Positions 8,205-17,680 of a stretch of 43,484 nucleotides of DNA are shown one piece after another (the stretch's first letter is position 1; every line of letters begins with the position of its first letter). A program made the translations under genes and the position numbers. The stretch spans positions 35,110 to 78,593 of the forward strand of contig DEMS01000004.1 in NCBI GenBank assembly GCA_002359315.1, in the 5' to 3' direction. This DNA comes from Bacteroidetes bacterium UBA2664 (GTDB lineage: Bacteria; Bacteroidota; Rhodothermia; Balneolales; Balneolaceae). The notes under the pieces are model-generated. The model saw only the letters and a list, made by a program, of their open reading frames with translations, had not been told where the DNA came from and did not search any database.

Positions 8205-11200
8205 ATGAAATTAACTGAGATAACAATAAAGAACAGGACGGCTGTCATTGTGCTTACTGCAATATTGGTGATTGCGGGAGCTTACAGTTACAGTTCAATC
8301 CCAAAAGAGTCAAATCCGTCCATTGAGATCCCAATTTTTATAGTAAATACAATCTACCCGGGAATTTCGCCGGCGGATATGGAGTCGCTGATTACTCAAC
8401 CGATTGAAAGAGAGCTTCAGGGGATCAATGGGGTTAAAGATATTCGATCAAACACTACGGAAAGTTTTAGTAGTGTCATCGTAGAATTTGATCTGGACGT
8501 TCCCATTTCAGAAGCGAGCCAGAGAGTACGTGAACGGGTAGATCTTGCACGTTCTGAACTTCCGCCCGATGCGGAGGAACCCTTTATTGTAGAGATAGAT
8601 CTGGATGATTTCCCGATAATGACCGTTAATCTGGCGGCAGACTACCCACTCTCAAGACTGACAGAAATTGCTGAACGTCTGGAAGAGGACATCGAAACAG
8701 TATCCGGTATCAGAGATGTTGAAGTTGTGGGTAGCGTAGAAAGAGAGGTGCAAGTAAATGTGGATCTGAATGCACTAAATGGCTATGGGTTATCCTTTGG
8801 TCAGTTAGTGGGTGCGATTCAGAGTCAGAATTTAACGATACCGGGGGGTACAGTTGATGTAGATATGATGAGTTATCTGATTCGTGTAAGCGGTGAATTT
8901 AGTGACCCTTCAGAAATAGAAAATTTGGTTGTGGCCAGACCCATGGGAGAAGGGCCTCAAGGCCCGGGGCTGGTTTACATGCGAGATGTTGCAAACGTAC
9001 TGTTTGGTTTTAAAGAAAGAGAAAGTTATGCACGTTTACGCTCTTATAAGATTGACGAAAATGGATCTAAAATTGATTTGCCGGATGAGGAAATTCAAGA
9101 TTATCAAGTGATCAGTTTAAATATCAAAAAGCGTCCGGGAGTTAATATTCTGGACACCGCTTCTGATGTTAAAGAGATTATTGAAGAGTTTCCATTTCCG
9201 GCCGGAACCAGCGTTGTAATCGCAGGAGATGAAAGTGAGAATGTTGTAAAGCTGATTTCAGATTTAGAGAACAGTATCATCAGTGGTATGCTCTTTGTAA
9301 TCCTGATCCTGGTTTTTTTCCTGGGTGTCAGAAATGCATTATTGGTAGGTACCGCAGTTCCCCTTTCCATTTTAGTCGGATTCATTGTTCTGATTTCATT
9401 GGGATACTCAGCCAATTTTATCATACTGTTCAGTTTGATCATTGCTTTAGGGCTTCTTGTTGATAATTCGATTGTAGTCGTAGAAAACATTTATCGTTTT
9501 CGTGAAATGGGATATAGTAAATTTGAAGCCGCAAGATTAGCAACGGATGAAGTTGGATATGCATTGATTGCTGCTACATCTACACTGTTGGCTGCATTTA
9601 TTCCTATGACATTCTGGCCCGGTATCATCGGTCAATTTATGGGTTATCTTCCTATCACATTGATTATCGTGTTACTCTGTTCACTCTTTGTTGCACTGGT
9701 ATTATATCCTGTACTGACTGCCTATCTGGTGAAACTAGATGGTGAAAAGTCGAGGCCGATCCCTACTTTTATTAAAGGAACCGGCATTGGAGTACTGATT
9801 TTCTTAGCCGTGGCAATTGGGTTTGCGAATATGACTTCATTGGTTGTCACGCTCTTGACTATCGTCTTTTTCTTCTTTTCGTACAGATATTTTATCAAAC
9901 CGCTTTCTATAACTTTTACTGAAAAAACACTTCCGAGAGTATTGAAGTATTATAAAGTGATGCTTAGGGCATTTCTGAAAAGAGATTATCGGCCCAAATA
10001 TGCAATGCTTAGAAATACACTTGCTTTGGGAAGTCTCTCGCTGGCGCTTTTACTGGGTATATTTGGAGCATTGACAGACATTTTTTCGCCTGCCTCAATT
10101 GCACTATATATGGCTGCAGGACTCTTTTTTGCAATTGGGTTTATTATGGTCATTATTCATTTTCTTGAAGCGATTTTTAGAGGCGGAAAAATCTCCATTA
10201 TCGTCGGAATTTTATTAGCCCTGTTTAATAGCGGAATTCTATTGCTGGTCACTATTACCCTCTCAATCTCATTTGAGGTCTGGGTAGTTTTACTCGCTAT
10301 ACCGGCAATACTGGTTATTGTCGGCTCCCTGGGGCTTCTGCGATCGTCGGATAAACCACTGATTCTTACTGATAATCGAGCCTTGATGCTAAATTCTGTT
10401 ATAGGTACCCTATTTGCGATTTTTGGCATCTTTACAGTCGCTCCAACCGGTGTCGAATTTTTCCCGCAGACGGATCCTAACAGCATCGTCATTGAACTTG
10501 AAGGGCCTATTGGCATGAACGTCGATGCAAGTAATGAGATAGCAAAAGATGTTCAAGAGAAAGTTTATGAACTCATTGAAAACGACTCTAATGTAAGATC
10601 AAATGTTGAGACTGTTCAAACAAATGTCGGAGTTGCAGGAGACCCATTTTTTGGTGGCGGAGGACAAAGTCCGGAGTTATCCCGGTTAACGTTGAATCTT
10701 GTGGACTTTGGTGATCGGATTGAACCATCATCTGTTACTATTTCAAAAATAAGAGAGGTCGTTCGTGATATACCGGATGTCATTATCGGTATAGATGGAG
10801 AAGAGGTAGGCCCACCGACCGGAGCGCCGGTCAATATTGAGGTCTCAGGAGAGGAATTTGATGAAATAGTGCGGATTACCCGCGAAGTGACGCAACGGCT
10901 TGTGGAGGCATCAGCGACGCAAGAAGTACCGGGTTTGGTTGATGTTAGAAACAATGTAAGTGGCGGCATTCCTGAATATCGAATTGTCGTCGATTATGAA
11001 AAGGCGAGCCGTTTTGGGCTCAATATGGCTGACATTGCTCAGACCATACGAATCGCAAATAATGGATTGGAAGCAAGTAAATGGCGTGATGGGGAGGATG
11101 AGTATGACATTTATGTCCGGTTGCGACCTGAAGATCGACAGAGCTTAGAGAGTCTTCGGAATTTAACCATTAGAACAGTTACAGGGACTTCAGTTCCTCT

Positions 11201-11981
11201 TGTTTCAGTTGCAACTTTTGTAGAAGGGTCCGGGTTAGGGAGTATTACCCGATTGAACCTTCAGAGAACAGCCACGATTGAAGGACAGGCTGCACCCGGA
11301 TTTAGCGGCCCTGAAGTACTTGCGGACACACAAGAACTGTTGTCTGAATATCAGGCAAGCTTACCTACCGGGTATAGAATGGAATACACCGGTGAAAGTG
11401 AAGATCAAGAAGAAGCATTTGGATTTCTTACGACAGCATTACTCGTCGGGTTTGCACTGATTTTCTTGGTGATGCTTGTGAAATTCAACAGTATAGTCTC
11501 ACCACTCATTATCATGACAGCTGTTGGATTAAGCCTGATTGGTGTATTACTTGGATTAATTTTAACCCGAACCCCTTTTGGATTGATGACTTTTATTGGA
11601 ATCATATCACTGGCGGGTATTGTCTGTGTAAATAATATTGTATTGCTGGACTATGTAAAACAACTCTCGGAAAAAGGGCTTGAAAAAAAATACGCGATTA
11701 TAGAAGCAGGTGTAATACGTTTCAGGCCGGTCATATTAACGGCATTGACAACCATTTTGGGTTTAGTGCCTTTGACATTTGGAATCAACATTGATTTTGT
11801 TGAACTATTTATCAGTTTTGATCCACAACTACAGTTTGGGTCAGAGAACACGGCTTTTTGGGGCCCTATGGGCATTGCGATCATCAGTGGTTTAACATTT
11901 GCGACATTTTTAACCCTTGTTGTAGTCCCGGTATTATATTCAGCTTTTGATTCTGTATCGGCCAGACTATCAAAACTGTGA
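8205..11981 (+). CDS. RND-family efflux permease with a membrane-rich insert
   Basis: A 1258-residue inner membrane pump of the AcrB/HAE1 type, driven by the proton gradient. Family hallmarks are the porter domains after TM1, TM4 with GLLVDN (Asp420-Asn421 where AcrB has two Asp), TM7 followed by GVEFFPQTDP, and TM10 with VNN (Asn1143-Asn1144 where AcrB has Lys940). The usual length is about 1030-1060. The excess lies between TM6 and TM7: about residues 510-720 hold some 6-8 extra hydrophobic segments instead of the short cytoplasmic linker. Reading frame is open throughout and both halves are intact, so this is an expansion and not a fusion error. Third gene of the TetR-controlled operon. 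Confidence 0.93.
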   Translation: MKLTEITIKNRTAVIVLTAILVIAGAYSYSSIPKESNPSIEIPIFIVNTIYPGISPADMESLITQPIERELQGINGVKDIRSNTTESFSSVIVEFDLDVPISEASQRVRERVDLARSELPPDAEEPFIVEIDLDDFPIMTVNLAADYPLSRLTEIAERLEEDIETVSGIRDVEVVGSVEREVQVNVDLNALNGYGLSFGQLVGAIQSQNLTIPGGTVDVDMMSYLIRVSGEFSDPSEIENLVVARPMGEGPQGPGLVYMRDVANVLFGFKERESYARLRSYKIDENGSKIDLPDEEIQDYQVISLNIKKRPGVNILDTASDVKEIIEEFPFPAGTSVVIAGDESENVVKLISDLENSIISGMLFVILILVFFLGVRNALLVGTAVPLSILVGFIVLISLGYSANFIILFSLIIALGLLVDNSIVVVENIYRFREMGYSKFEAARLATDEVGYALIAATSTLLAAFIPMTFWPGIIGQFMGYLPITLIIVLLCSLFVALVLYPVLTAYLVKLDGEKSRPIPTFIKGTGIGVLIFLAVAIGFANMTSLVVTLLTIVFFFFSYRYFIKPLSITFTEKTLPRVLKYYKVMLRAFLKRDYRPKYAMLRNTLALGSLSLALLLGIFGALTDIFSPASIALYMAAGLFFAIGFIMVIIHFLEAIFRGGKISIIVGILLALFNSGILLLVTITLSISFEVWVVLLAIPAILVIVGSLGLLRSSDKPLILTDNRALMLNSVIGTLFAIFGIFTVAPTGVEFFPQTDPNSIVIELEGPIGMNVDASNEIAKDVQEKVYELIENDSNVRSNVETVQTNVGVAGDPFFGGGGQSPELSRLTLNLVDFGDRIEPSSVTISKIREVVRDIPDVIIGIDGEEVGPPTGAPVNIEVSGEEFDEIVRITREVTQRLVEASATQEVPGLVDVRNNVSGGIPEYRIVVDYEKASRFGLNMADIAQTIRIANNGLEASKWRDGEDEYDIYVRLRPEDRQSLESLRNLTIRTVTGTSVPLVSVATFVEGSGLGSITRLNLQRTATIEGQAAPGFSGPEVLADTQELLSEYQASLPTGYRMEYTGESEDQEEAFGFLTTALLVGFALIFLVMLVKFNSIVSPLIIMTAVGLSLIGVLLGLILTRTPFGLMTFIGIISLAGIVCVNNIVLLDYVKQLSEKGLEKKYAIIEAGVIRFRPVILTALTTILGLVPLTFGINIDFVELFISFDPQLQFGSENTAFWGPMGIAIISGLTFATFLTLVVVPVLYSAFDSVSARLSKL

Positions 11982-12091
11982 TAGAGTTTCAAAAAACGGA
12001 AGAGAATTAAAACATAGAGGTTAAGTTCTATACAATTTTTGTTATTTTTCAGTGATTAATACTTCTTTGCACACTAAAATATTTCAAAACT

Positions 12092-12499
12092 GTGATTCAA
12101 CGACCTCAAAGTTTATACCTGCTATTTGCTGCCTTATGTAATTTGGCTGCCTTTTGGAATCCGATTTATGGAAGGGCAATGGCTGATCCGGCAACATGGA
12201 TTAGTTACGGATTTGCAATTATTTTAACATTGGCCATGCTGATCAGTATTGTCTCGATATTTTTGTTCAAAGACAGATCTCTTCAGTTGAAAATAGTCAA
12301 GTTAGGAACCTATTTTCAAATTGCGGGTTTGGGTTTTGCGATAAGTATTCTTTTTTCAATGGGAGGTTTTGGTACCTATTTGTGGAGAGAAAGTTTAGGA
12401 GTATTGTTGATATTCATTTCACTTGGGTTTTATTGGTTATCAGGAAAAGGAATTAAAAGTGATCAAGAGCTTGTGAAGTCAATGGATCGTATTCGGTAA
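12092..12499 (+). CDS. DUF4293-family membrane protein
   Basis: A 135-residue protein with four predicted membrane helices. The opening MIQRPQSLYLLFAA matches the start typical of DUF4293 proteins, small membrane proteins found mainly in Bacteroidota and relatives; their function is unknown. The start is GTG at 12092, chosen because the conserved MIQR motif begins there. The C-terminal tail is short and basic (after the last helix). The following EamA gene starts 8 bp after the stop, so the two are probably cotranscribed. Confidence 0.8.
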   Translation: MIQRPQSLYLLFAALCNLAAFWNPIYGRAMADPATWISYGFAIILTLAMLISIVSIFLFKDRSLQLKIVKLGTYFQIAGLGFAISILFSMGGFGTYLWRESLGVLLIFISLGFYWLSGKGIKSDQELVKSMDRIR

Positions 12500-12507
12500 T
12501 CAAACCA

Positions 12508-13428
12508 TTGAATTTACAACCCACATCAGATATCCCTGTATTAAAAGTAACTTTGTTGCTTATTGCAGGATTATTGACATTTGGTTTTGCTCCCATTTTA
12601 GTGCGGTATGCTACGGATGTTCAGCCATTAACCCTTGCCGCACTCAGGACCTTTTTTGCGGTTCTATTTTTAGCCCCTTTTTGGCTGAAAAAAAGAAATT
12701 CATATCAGAAATTAAAGAGTGATGGCGCCAAACCGATGTTAATGATGGCTGCCGGCATCTGCTTAGGCCTCCATTTTACTCTATGGATTGGTTCATTACA
12801 CTACACTTCCGTAGCCTCTGCTTCTGTTTTGGTAACGATTCATCCGGTCATGTTGATCGTGGCGGAGAGTGTTCTTTTTAAAAAGAAGTTTAAAGGACTT
12901 GTCTGGGTTGGGGTATTTATCGCTTTTTCAGGTTCTGTATTATTGGGAATATCGGACAATACGTATGCCGGACAATTTCCAAACGCTCTTTTTGGGAATA
13001 CACTTGCCTTTTTGGCGGCTATAATATTTGTGATCTATTTTTTGATTGGCCGATCGATCAGACAAAAAACAGAATGGATTGACTATGTTTTTAATGTCTA
13101 TTTATATGCAGCTATTACATGTGTGATATTAACGATTATCTGGGTGGGTGGAATACCATATATGAGTGTTTCCGCAATATGGATTGGAATAGCACTGGCG
13201 ATAGGGCCTACAATCATTGGGCATGGATCAATGAATTATGCTGTAAAATATGTCACACCCACCCTTTTATCCACACTAATACTTACAGAGGCTATTTTTG
13301 CAGCCGTTGCAGCTTATTTTATCTTCAATGAAATTCCATCTACTTTTTCAATAATAGCAATGGTTGTGATCATGATAGGAGTAACGGTAAGCTGGAGCAG
13401 AAGGCTTGTTCGAAGAAGAAATGAATAA
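12508..13428 (+). CDS. EamA-family (DMT) transporter
   Basis: A 306-residue inner membrane protein with about ten helices in two EamA repeats (first repeat about residues 13-150, second about 160-300), followed by an arginine-rich end. This is typical of DMT-superfamily metabolite exporters; the substrate is unknown. TTG at 12508 is used as start, lying 8 bp after the DUF4293 gene. Motifs such as RYATDVQPLTLAALR near the start and GHGSMNYAVKYVTP near helix 8-9 are of the kind seen in this family. Its relation to the DUF4293 neighbour is only positional. Confidence 0.85.
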   Translation: MNLQPTSDIPVLKVTLLLIAGLLTFGFAPILVRYATDVQPLTLAALRTFFAVLFLAPFWLKKRNSYQKLKSDGAKPMLMMAAGICLGLHFTLWIGSLHYTSVASASVLVTIHPVMLIVAESVLFKKKFKGLVWVGVFIAFSGSVLLGISDNTYAGQFPNALFGNTLAFLAAIIFVIYFLIGRSIRQKTEWIDYVFNVYLYAAITCVILTIIWVGGIPYMSVSAIWIGIALAIGPTIIGHGSMNYAVKYVTPTLLSTLILTEAIFAAVAAYFIFNEIPSTFSIIAMVVIMIGVTVSWSRRLVRRRNE

Positions 13429-13648
13429 TTTCAGCTCTTATAGCTAATAAACACCATCGTTTGCTCAAGTGAAACAAAAAAAGTAAATTGACGTTATTAA
13501 GTGGTTATCTAAAAACAAATATTTAGCAATCGTTACGACCAAAATTTATAACCCCTTGCACCGTAGAGAAGAGTTTTACAGACCGTTTTTTAGTCGCCTT
13601 TTTAATTGTGCTAAAAAGCCTTCTTAAACAGGAACAAACCTGTATTTT

Positions 13649-15169
13649 ATGGAAGTAAAATTACATACTCTTACGAATATCGTACTTTTGCCTTTGCTAT
13701 TATTTTCAATTCTTTTCACATCCTGCAAAGAGGAAAATCGAAAATCTAGGACGCTTGATTCGAGTCAGTCAATAACGAATTATGAGCCGGTAGAGCGTGA
13801 TTTTCAGGATATCAAAAATGGTGGTGTTCTGAGAATGATTACCTATTACAGTTCAAATACCTATTTCCTAAATCAAGGTATTGAAGTTGGTTTTGAGTAT
13901 GAATTGTTAAGAGAATTTGCAAGGGAGAATGATTTGGCACTGGAAGTGATTATTGTCGGTGCAGATGAAAATCCATTTGACCTCTTAAATCAGGGGGTCG
14001 GCGATGTGATTGCTGCAAATTATACAATTACCCCTGAACGAAGAACTGCGGCCAACTTTACAAGGCCATATAATATTGTGGATCAGGTGATTGTCTATTC
14101 AGCTGATCAACGGGTTCGTCCGCAAACGATTTCTGAACTGGCAGATTCTGAGATTCCGATATCTGTTCGAATTAACAGTTCATACTATTTCAGGTTATTG
14201 GAATTGATTGAAGAAGGGTACAATTTAGAAATTGATCCAATTTCTGAAGGAATAGATACAGAGGCCCAGTTGGTTCAGGTTGCAAATGGAAATCTCGCTG
14301 CTACAGTGGCTGACGATAACATGTTTCATGCAGCAAATCGGTATATGGAAGGACTATTAGCAGGGCCAACGATTGCTGAATCGGATACCATAGCCTGGGC
14401 GGTCAGAAGTAATGCACCTGATTTGGAAGACAGGATGAATCGATATTTATATAAACATTTTCGATTTACTGAAGATCGGGAAAGCCCGAGAAGATCTACT
14501 TTTTTAAATATTCTACGGAAAAAATATTTTGAAGAGAGCCGGCAAATGGCTGAATATTATAACCCGGAATGGCAGTATCAAACCATTGGTATTATTTCAC
14601 CTTATGATGAGATTGTCAGACAAGTGGCAGAATCGGAGGGATTGGATTGGCTTCTTCTAACAGCAATGATTGCACAAGAGTCCGGATTTAATCCACAAAG
14701 TAAAAGTTGGGCCGGCGCTGTGGGTTTAATGCAAATAATGCCTCAGTTTGTGGAAACTCCCTATGAAGAGCTATATGATGAAGCCACAAACATCCAAGTA
14801 GGAGCACGAATCATGCGAGAGCATCTGGATCATTACGCTTATTTGGATAGCACGAATCAAATATCTTTTGCACTGGCTACCTATAATGTAGGATTAGGGC
14901 ATATGGCAGATGCAAGGCGGCTTGTAATAGATAGAAATCGGAATCCCAATGATTGGAGTGAAGTTTCTGATGCATTGTTAAGATTGATGCAACGCCGTTA
15001 CTATGAGGATGCACGATATGGATTTGCAAGGGGTATTGAGCCGGTACGATATGTTGAGGAGATACTCAACCGCTATCGAACATATGAGGCGATTATGGCA
15101 TTGGCAGAACAACAGCAACAAAACGGTTATACGAATATGATAAATCCGGGTATGATCAGACGGCCTTAA
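13649..15169 (+). CDS. mltF: MltF-like lytic transglycosylase lipoprotein
   Basis: A 506-residue protein with the MltF architecture. A lipobox ends at Cys26 (LFTSC), so it is probably attached to the outer membrane. Residues about 50-295 form a solute-binding-protein family 3 domain (as in amino-acid ABC receptors); residues about 315-460 are an SLT/lysozyme-like catalytic domain with the likely catalytic Glu344 in AQESGFNP and the GLMQIMP motif. MltF enzymes cleave peptidoglycan glycan strands to 1,6-anhydroMurNAc ends, and the binding domain regulates activity in response to ligand. The gene overlaps the convergent phosphatase gene by 14 bp. The 220-bp region upstream holds no gene I can support. 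Confidence 0.9.
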   Translation: MEVKLHTLTNIVLLPLLLFSILFTSCKEENRKSRTLDSSQSITNYEPVERDFQDIKNGGVLRMITYYSSNTYFLNQGIEVGFEYELLREFARENDLALEVIIVGADENPFDLLNQGVGDVIAANYTITPERRTAANFTRPYNIVDQVIVYSADQRVRPQTISELADSEIPISVRINSSYYFRLLELIEEGYNLEIDPISEGIDTEAQLVQVANGNLAATVADDNMFHAANRYMEGLLAGPTIAESDTIAWAVRSNAPDLEDRMNRYLYKHFRFTEDRESPRRSTFLNILRKKYFEESRQMAEYYNPEWQYQTIGIISPYDEIVRQVAESEGLDWLLLTAMIAQESGFNPQSKSWAGAVGLMQIMPQFVETPYEELYDEATNIQVGARIMREHLDHYAYLDSTNQISFALATYNVGLGHMADARRLVIDRNRNPNDWSEVSDALLRLMQRRYYEDARYGFARGIEPVRYVEEILNRYRTYEAIMALAEQQQQNGYTNMINPGMIRRP

Positions 15170-16889
15170 TCACCAACAGTGTCAGATCATCGAGCAGGCA
15201 ATGGTTTGAGAATTCATTCACATCATCCACAATACCATTGATTATTTGTTTTGAAGATTTATCACGAATCTGAAGAATTTTTTCCTTTAATCTGTTTACA
15301 CCATAATCTTCAGTGCCATCAGGATTTAAAGCCTCATCCACGCCATCTGTGTAACAGACCAATAAATCACCGGGATTTAGTTGTATATCCGTCTGTTTGT
15401 AAGGGGAGAGTGTTTCAAGAGCCCCTAAAAGTAAACCCCCATCACTGAGCTCTTCAAAACGGTTTGTGTCTTTTCTTAGGAGAAGTGGCGGATTATGTCC
15501 TGCATTCACATATCGTAATATTTTATGTGTTGAAAGATATTTAGCCCAAAAAAAGGTGATAAATTTATCAGGGGGAGTATTTCTATAGATTAAGTTGTTA
15601 ATACGCTCAGTAGCTTCAGATAAGGTAATTTCAACCGGCAGAAGGACATGCAACATGGATTGAAGGTTTGCCATTAACAGTGCGGCCGGGACTCCCTTGC
15701 CTGTAACATCAGCGATGGCAAAAATGGTATTCCCATCCGGGGTTTTTGCAACATCAAAATAGTCACCCCCCACTTCTCTTGAGGAAATGGTTTTGGTAGC
15801 CAGGTCGATACCTTCAACTTTTGGGACCGGATCTGGAAGTAATCCTTGCTGAATCGATTTTGCGATGGATAGTTCCTCCTCCATTCTCTCCTTGTCAATC
15901 TTATCTTCAAGAAAATAGGTTTTTTGAATGGATATCACGGCGAGGTTTGCAAGTGATTTTAAAAAATTAAAATCTGCGTCACTAAATGGTACTTTGTTGG
16001 CTCTTTCACCGACACCTATGACCGCTACTTTTTCACCTTGAATAGATACACATATGAGAGCAGCGATTTTATTTTCACTAATCCAATCGTGACTATTTTC
16101 AAAATTTTTATCAATGATCAGAACATCTTCATCTGTATGGCAAAAGATCTCTTCGATCTGTTTTTTTGACGGTTCATTAGCAATACCACTTGAAGCAAGC
16201 AGCAGGGGAGTATCTTGATTCTTGTAAACCAGAATAAATGTTCTGATAAACAGCTGGCCTAGAAGCGCGAATTTAAAAATTCTGGAAATTTTATCCCGGT
16301 CGATCAGCAAGTTGAACTCTTTGGAGAGATCAAAAAGTGTATTTAGTTCATGAATCCGGCGATCTAAATTCCTGTATGTATTATTTAATTCATTAAAAAG
16401 TTCAGAATTAACCAGTGCAGCAGTTGAAATGATGCACAAGCCTTCGATGAATTCTATTTCATGATCGTCAAGGGTTGTTTGATCGGCCTTGCTTCCAAGT
16501 AACAGAAAACCGTGGTGATTATTGCTGGTTCTAAGGTTAAAAAAGTAGCTTTTGTCCGGATTTGCACTAATGGTTGGAAATGAATTATTGACACTCTTCA
16601 GTTTGAAGAATGAATTGTTTTTTTGATTTTCATCCGAAACGATATTATATACATCACCGATCTTCAAAAGAGGCAAGCCTTTCGCTTCTTTTAAAATATA
16701 GTTACCGGAGACTGTGTCATGAATAAAAATAGCAGCTTTAGGAATCAGCAATCTACCCATTAATATGAGAAGCAGATTGTTGATAATGAATGAAGGGTTA
16801 CGGGATTCGACAAGAAGCCGACTTGTTTCAAGCACAGTATTCAATTCAAAACTAGATTGTTCCCCCGATTTTTTTTTGTCCGGCTGCAT
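15156..16889 (-). CDS. GAF-domain PP2C (SpoIIE/RsbU-type) protein phosphatase
   Basis: A 577-residue protein. Residues about 15-330 hold one or two GAF-like sensor regions; a short linker with QQGLLPDPVP precedes a C-terminal SpoIIE-type PP2C domain (about 345-577). Metal-binding aspartates are visible in EVGGDYFD, AIADVTGKG, CYTDGVDEA and LLDDLTLL. In partner-switching systems such a phosphatase dephosphorylates the STAS antagonist and so frees it to bind the kinase. It is the third gene of the minus-strand operon, 6 bp after the HATPase gene. The coding strand has a run of nine A at codons 5-7, a possible slippage site. It has no membrane helix, so sensing is probably cytoplasmic. Confidence 0.9.
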   Translation of the reverse strand: MQPDKKKSGEQSSFELNTVLETSRLLVESRNPSFIINNLLLILMGRLLIPKAAIFIHDTVSGNYILKEAKGLPLLKIGDVYNIVSDENQKNNSFFKLKSVNNSFPTISANPDKSYFFNLRTSNNHHGFLLLGSKADQTTLDDHEIEFIEGLCIISTAALVNSELFNELNNTYRNLDRRIHELNTLFDLSKEFNLLIDRDKISRIFKFALLGQLFIRTFILVYKNQDTPLLLASSGIANEPSKKQIEEIFCHTDEDVLIIDKNFENSHDWISENKIAALICVSIQGEKVAVIGVGERANKVPFSDADFNFLKSLANLAVISIQKTYFLEDKIDKERMEEELSIAKSIQQGLLPDPVPKVEGIDLATKTISSREVGGDYFDVAKTPDGNTIFAIADVTGKGVPAALLMANLQSMLHVLLPVEITLSEATERINNLIYRNTPPDKFITFFWAKYLSTHKILRYVNAGHNPPLLLRKDTNRFEELSDGGLLLGALETLSPYKQTDIQLNPGDLLVCYTDGVDEALNPDGTEDYGVNRLKEKILQIRDKSSKQIINGIVDDVNEFSNHCLLDDLTLLVIKAV

Positions 16890-16895
16890 TCGTTT

Positions 16896-17318
16896 CTAGT
16901 TTCGGTTTTTACACATGCATAGAACATTCATATTGTTCTTCACTTGATAAGTAACTTCGTCCATGAGATTCAACATGAGATGCACTCCCATTCCGCCACG
17001 CTTTTTCTGTTCAATTTGTTTTTTGAGATCCGGTTTCTGATAGGTTTTGACATCAAATCCTTCACCTCTATCGACCAAATATATCATGAATTTCTTATCA
17101 TCAACCTCAATGGTGATTTCAAGATTTTCTTTTGGGTCATTGTTATAGGCATGTTTAATAATATTTGTACATGCTTCGTCCACGGCCAAACGGATATCTG
17201 CGACTATATTATCATCAAAGCCGAAATTATGGGCATGACCCGCCACAAAATCTCTTATTTCAGATAGATTTTCAGTCGATGCTCCCACCGTTTTTTTATA
17301 TGTCTTTAATTTAGCCAA
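16896..17318 (-). CDS. RsbW/SpoIIAB-like serine kinase (HATPase_c)
   Basis: A 140-residue single-domain GHKL ATPase. The N box is at residues 47-57 (DEACTNIIKHA), G1 at 83-88 (DRGEGF) and G2 at 107-112 (RGGMGV), all typical of anti-sigma factor kinases of the RsbW/SpoIIAB type. Such proteins phosphorylate a STAS-domain partner on serine or threonine and bind a target, classically a sigma factor. It lies 5 bp after the STAS gene and 6 bp before the phosphatase gene, so all three partner-switching components are made together. No sigma factor gene is adjacent, so the controlled target is unknown. Confidence 0.9.
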   Translation of the reverse strand: MAKLKTYKKTVGASTENLSEIRDFVAGHAHNFGFDDNIVADIRLAVDEACTNIIKHAYNNDPKENLEITIEVDDKKFMIYLVDRGEGFDVKTYQKPDLKKQIEQKKRGGMGVHLMLNLMDEVTYQVKNNMNVLCMCKNRN

Positions 17319-17323
17319 TCAGA

Positions 17324-17680
17324 CTATCCTTTTTCGTCTAAGAATTTTTCAATGGCTTGCATTTCATCTTGCAAGATATCGTAAAGTGTAGGGAAGCCAA
17401 GCAGATCAAACACATTATAAACTTTTTCATTCATATTGGTGAGTTTGATATCCCCTCCGGTACTCCTTACATCTTCAATATAGGCCATAAAGACTCCGAG
17501 ACCGGCGCTTGCTATGTAATCGAGCTCTTGAAAATTTACGATGATATTTGATTTATTATTGTGAATGAGATTTTTGAGTGCATCTTCCAATTGGGATGCT
17601 GTGTGGGCATCTAACTCTCCTTGAAGGTCTAAAACCTCAAGGCCACTTTTTGTACGATGACTGATATTAAATGTTTTCAT
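17324..17680 (-). CDS. STAS-domain anti-anti-sigma factor (RsbV/SpoIIAA-like)
   Basis: A 118-residue single STAS domain. The motif ASAGLGVF places Ser58 at the position phosphorylated in SpoIIAA (also Ser58), so it can be the kinase substrate. The GELDAHTA motif near residues 21-28 is also typical. It is the first gene of the operon STAS - HATPase kinase - PP2C phosphatase, read on the minus strand, with spacing of about 5 bp between genes. When unphosphorylated it should bind the kinase and release the kinase's target. ATG at 17680. Confidence 0.92.
   Translation of the reverse strand: MKTFNISHRTKSGLEVLDLQGELDAHTASQLEDALKNLIHNNKSNIIVNFQELDYIASAGLGVFMAYIEDVRSTGGDIKLTNMNEKVYNVFDLLGFPTLYDILQDEMQAIEKFLDEKG

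Noticed and set aside
9104..10969. Several minus-strand ORFs opposite the RND permease gene
   Set aside because: They are antisense shadows with serine/threonine/isoleucine-rich composition and no domain; the plus-strand gene is intact.
8205..11981. Fusion of two genes or frameshift as the cause of the long RND protein
   Set aside because: The frame is continuous and the order of RND domains is intact on both sides of the insert.
13429..13648. Riboswitch or small gene before mltF
   Set aside because: No ORF, no clear stem-loop with conserved motif and no convincing promoter pair could be seen.
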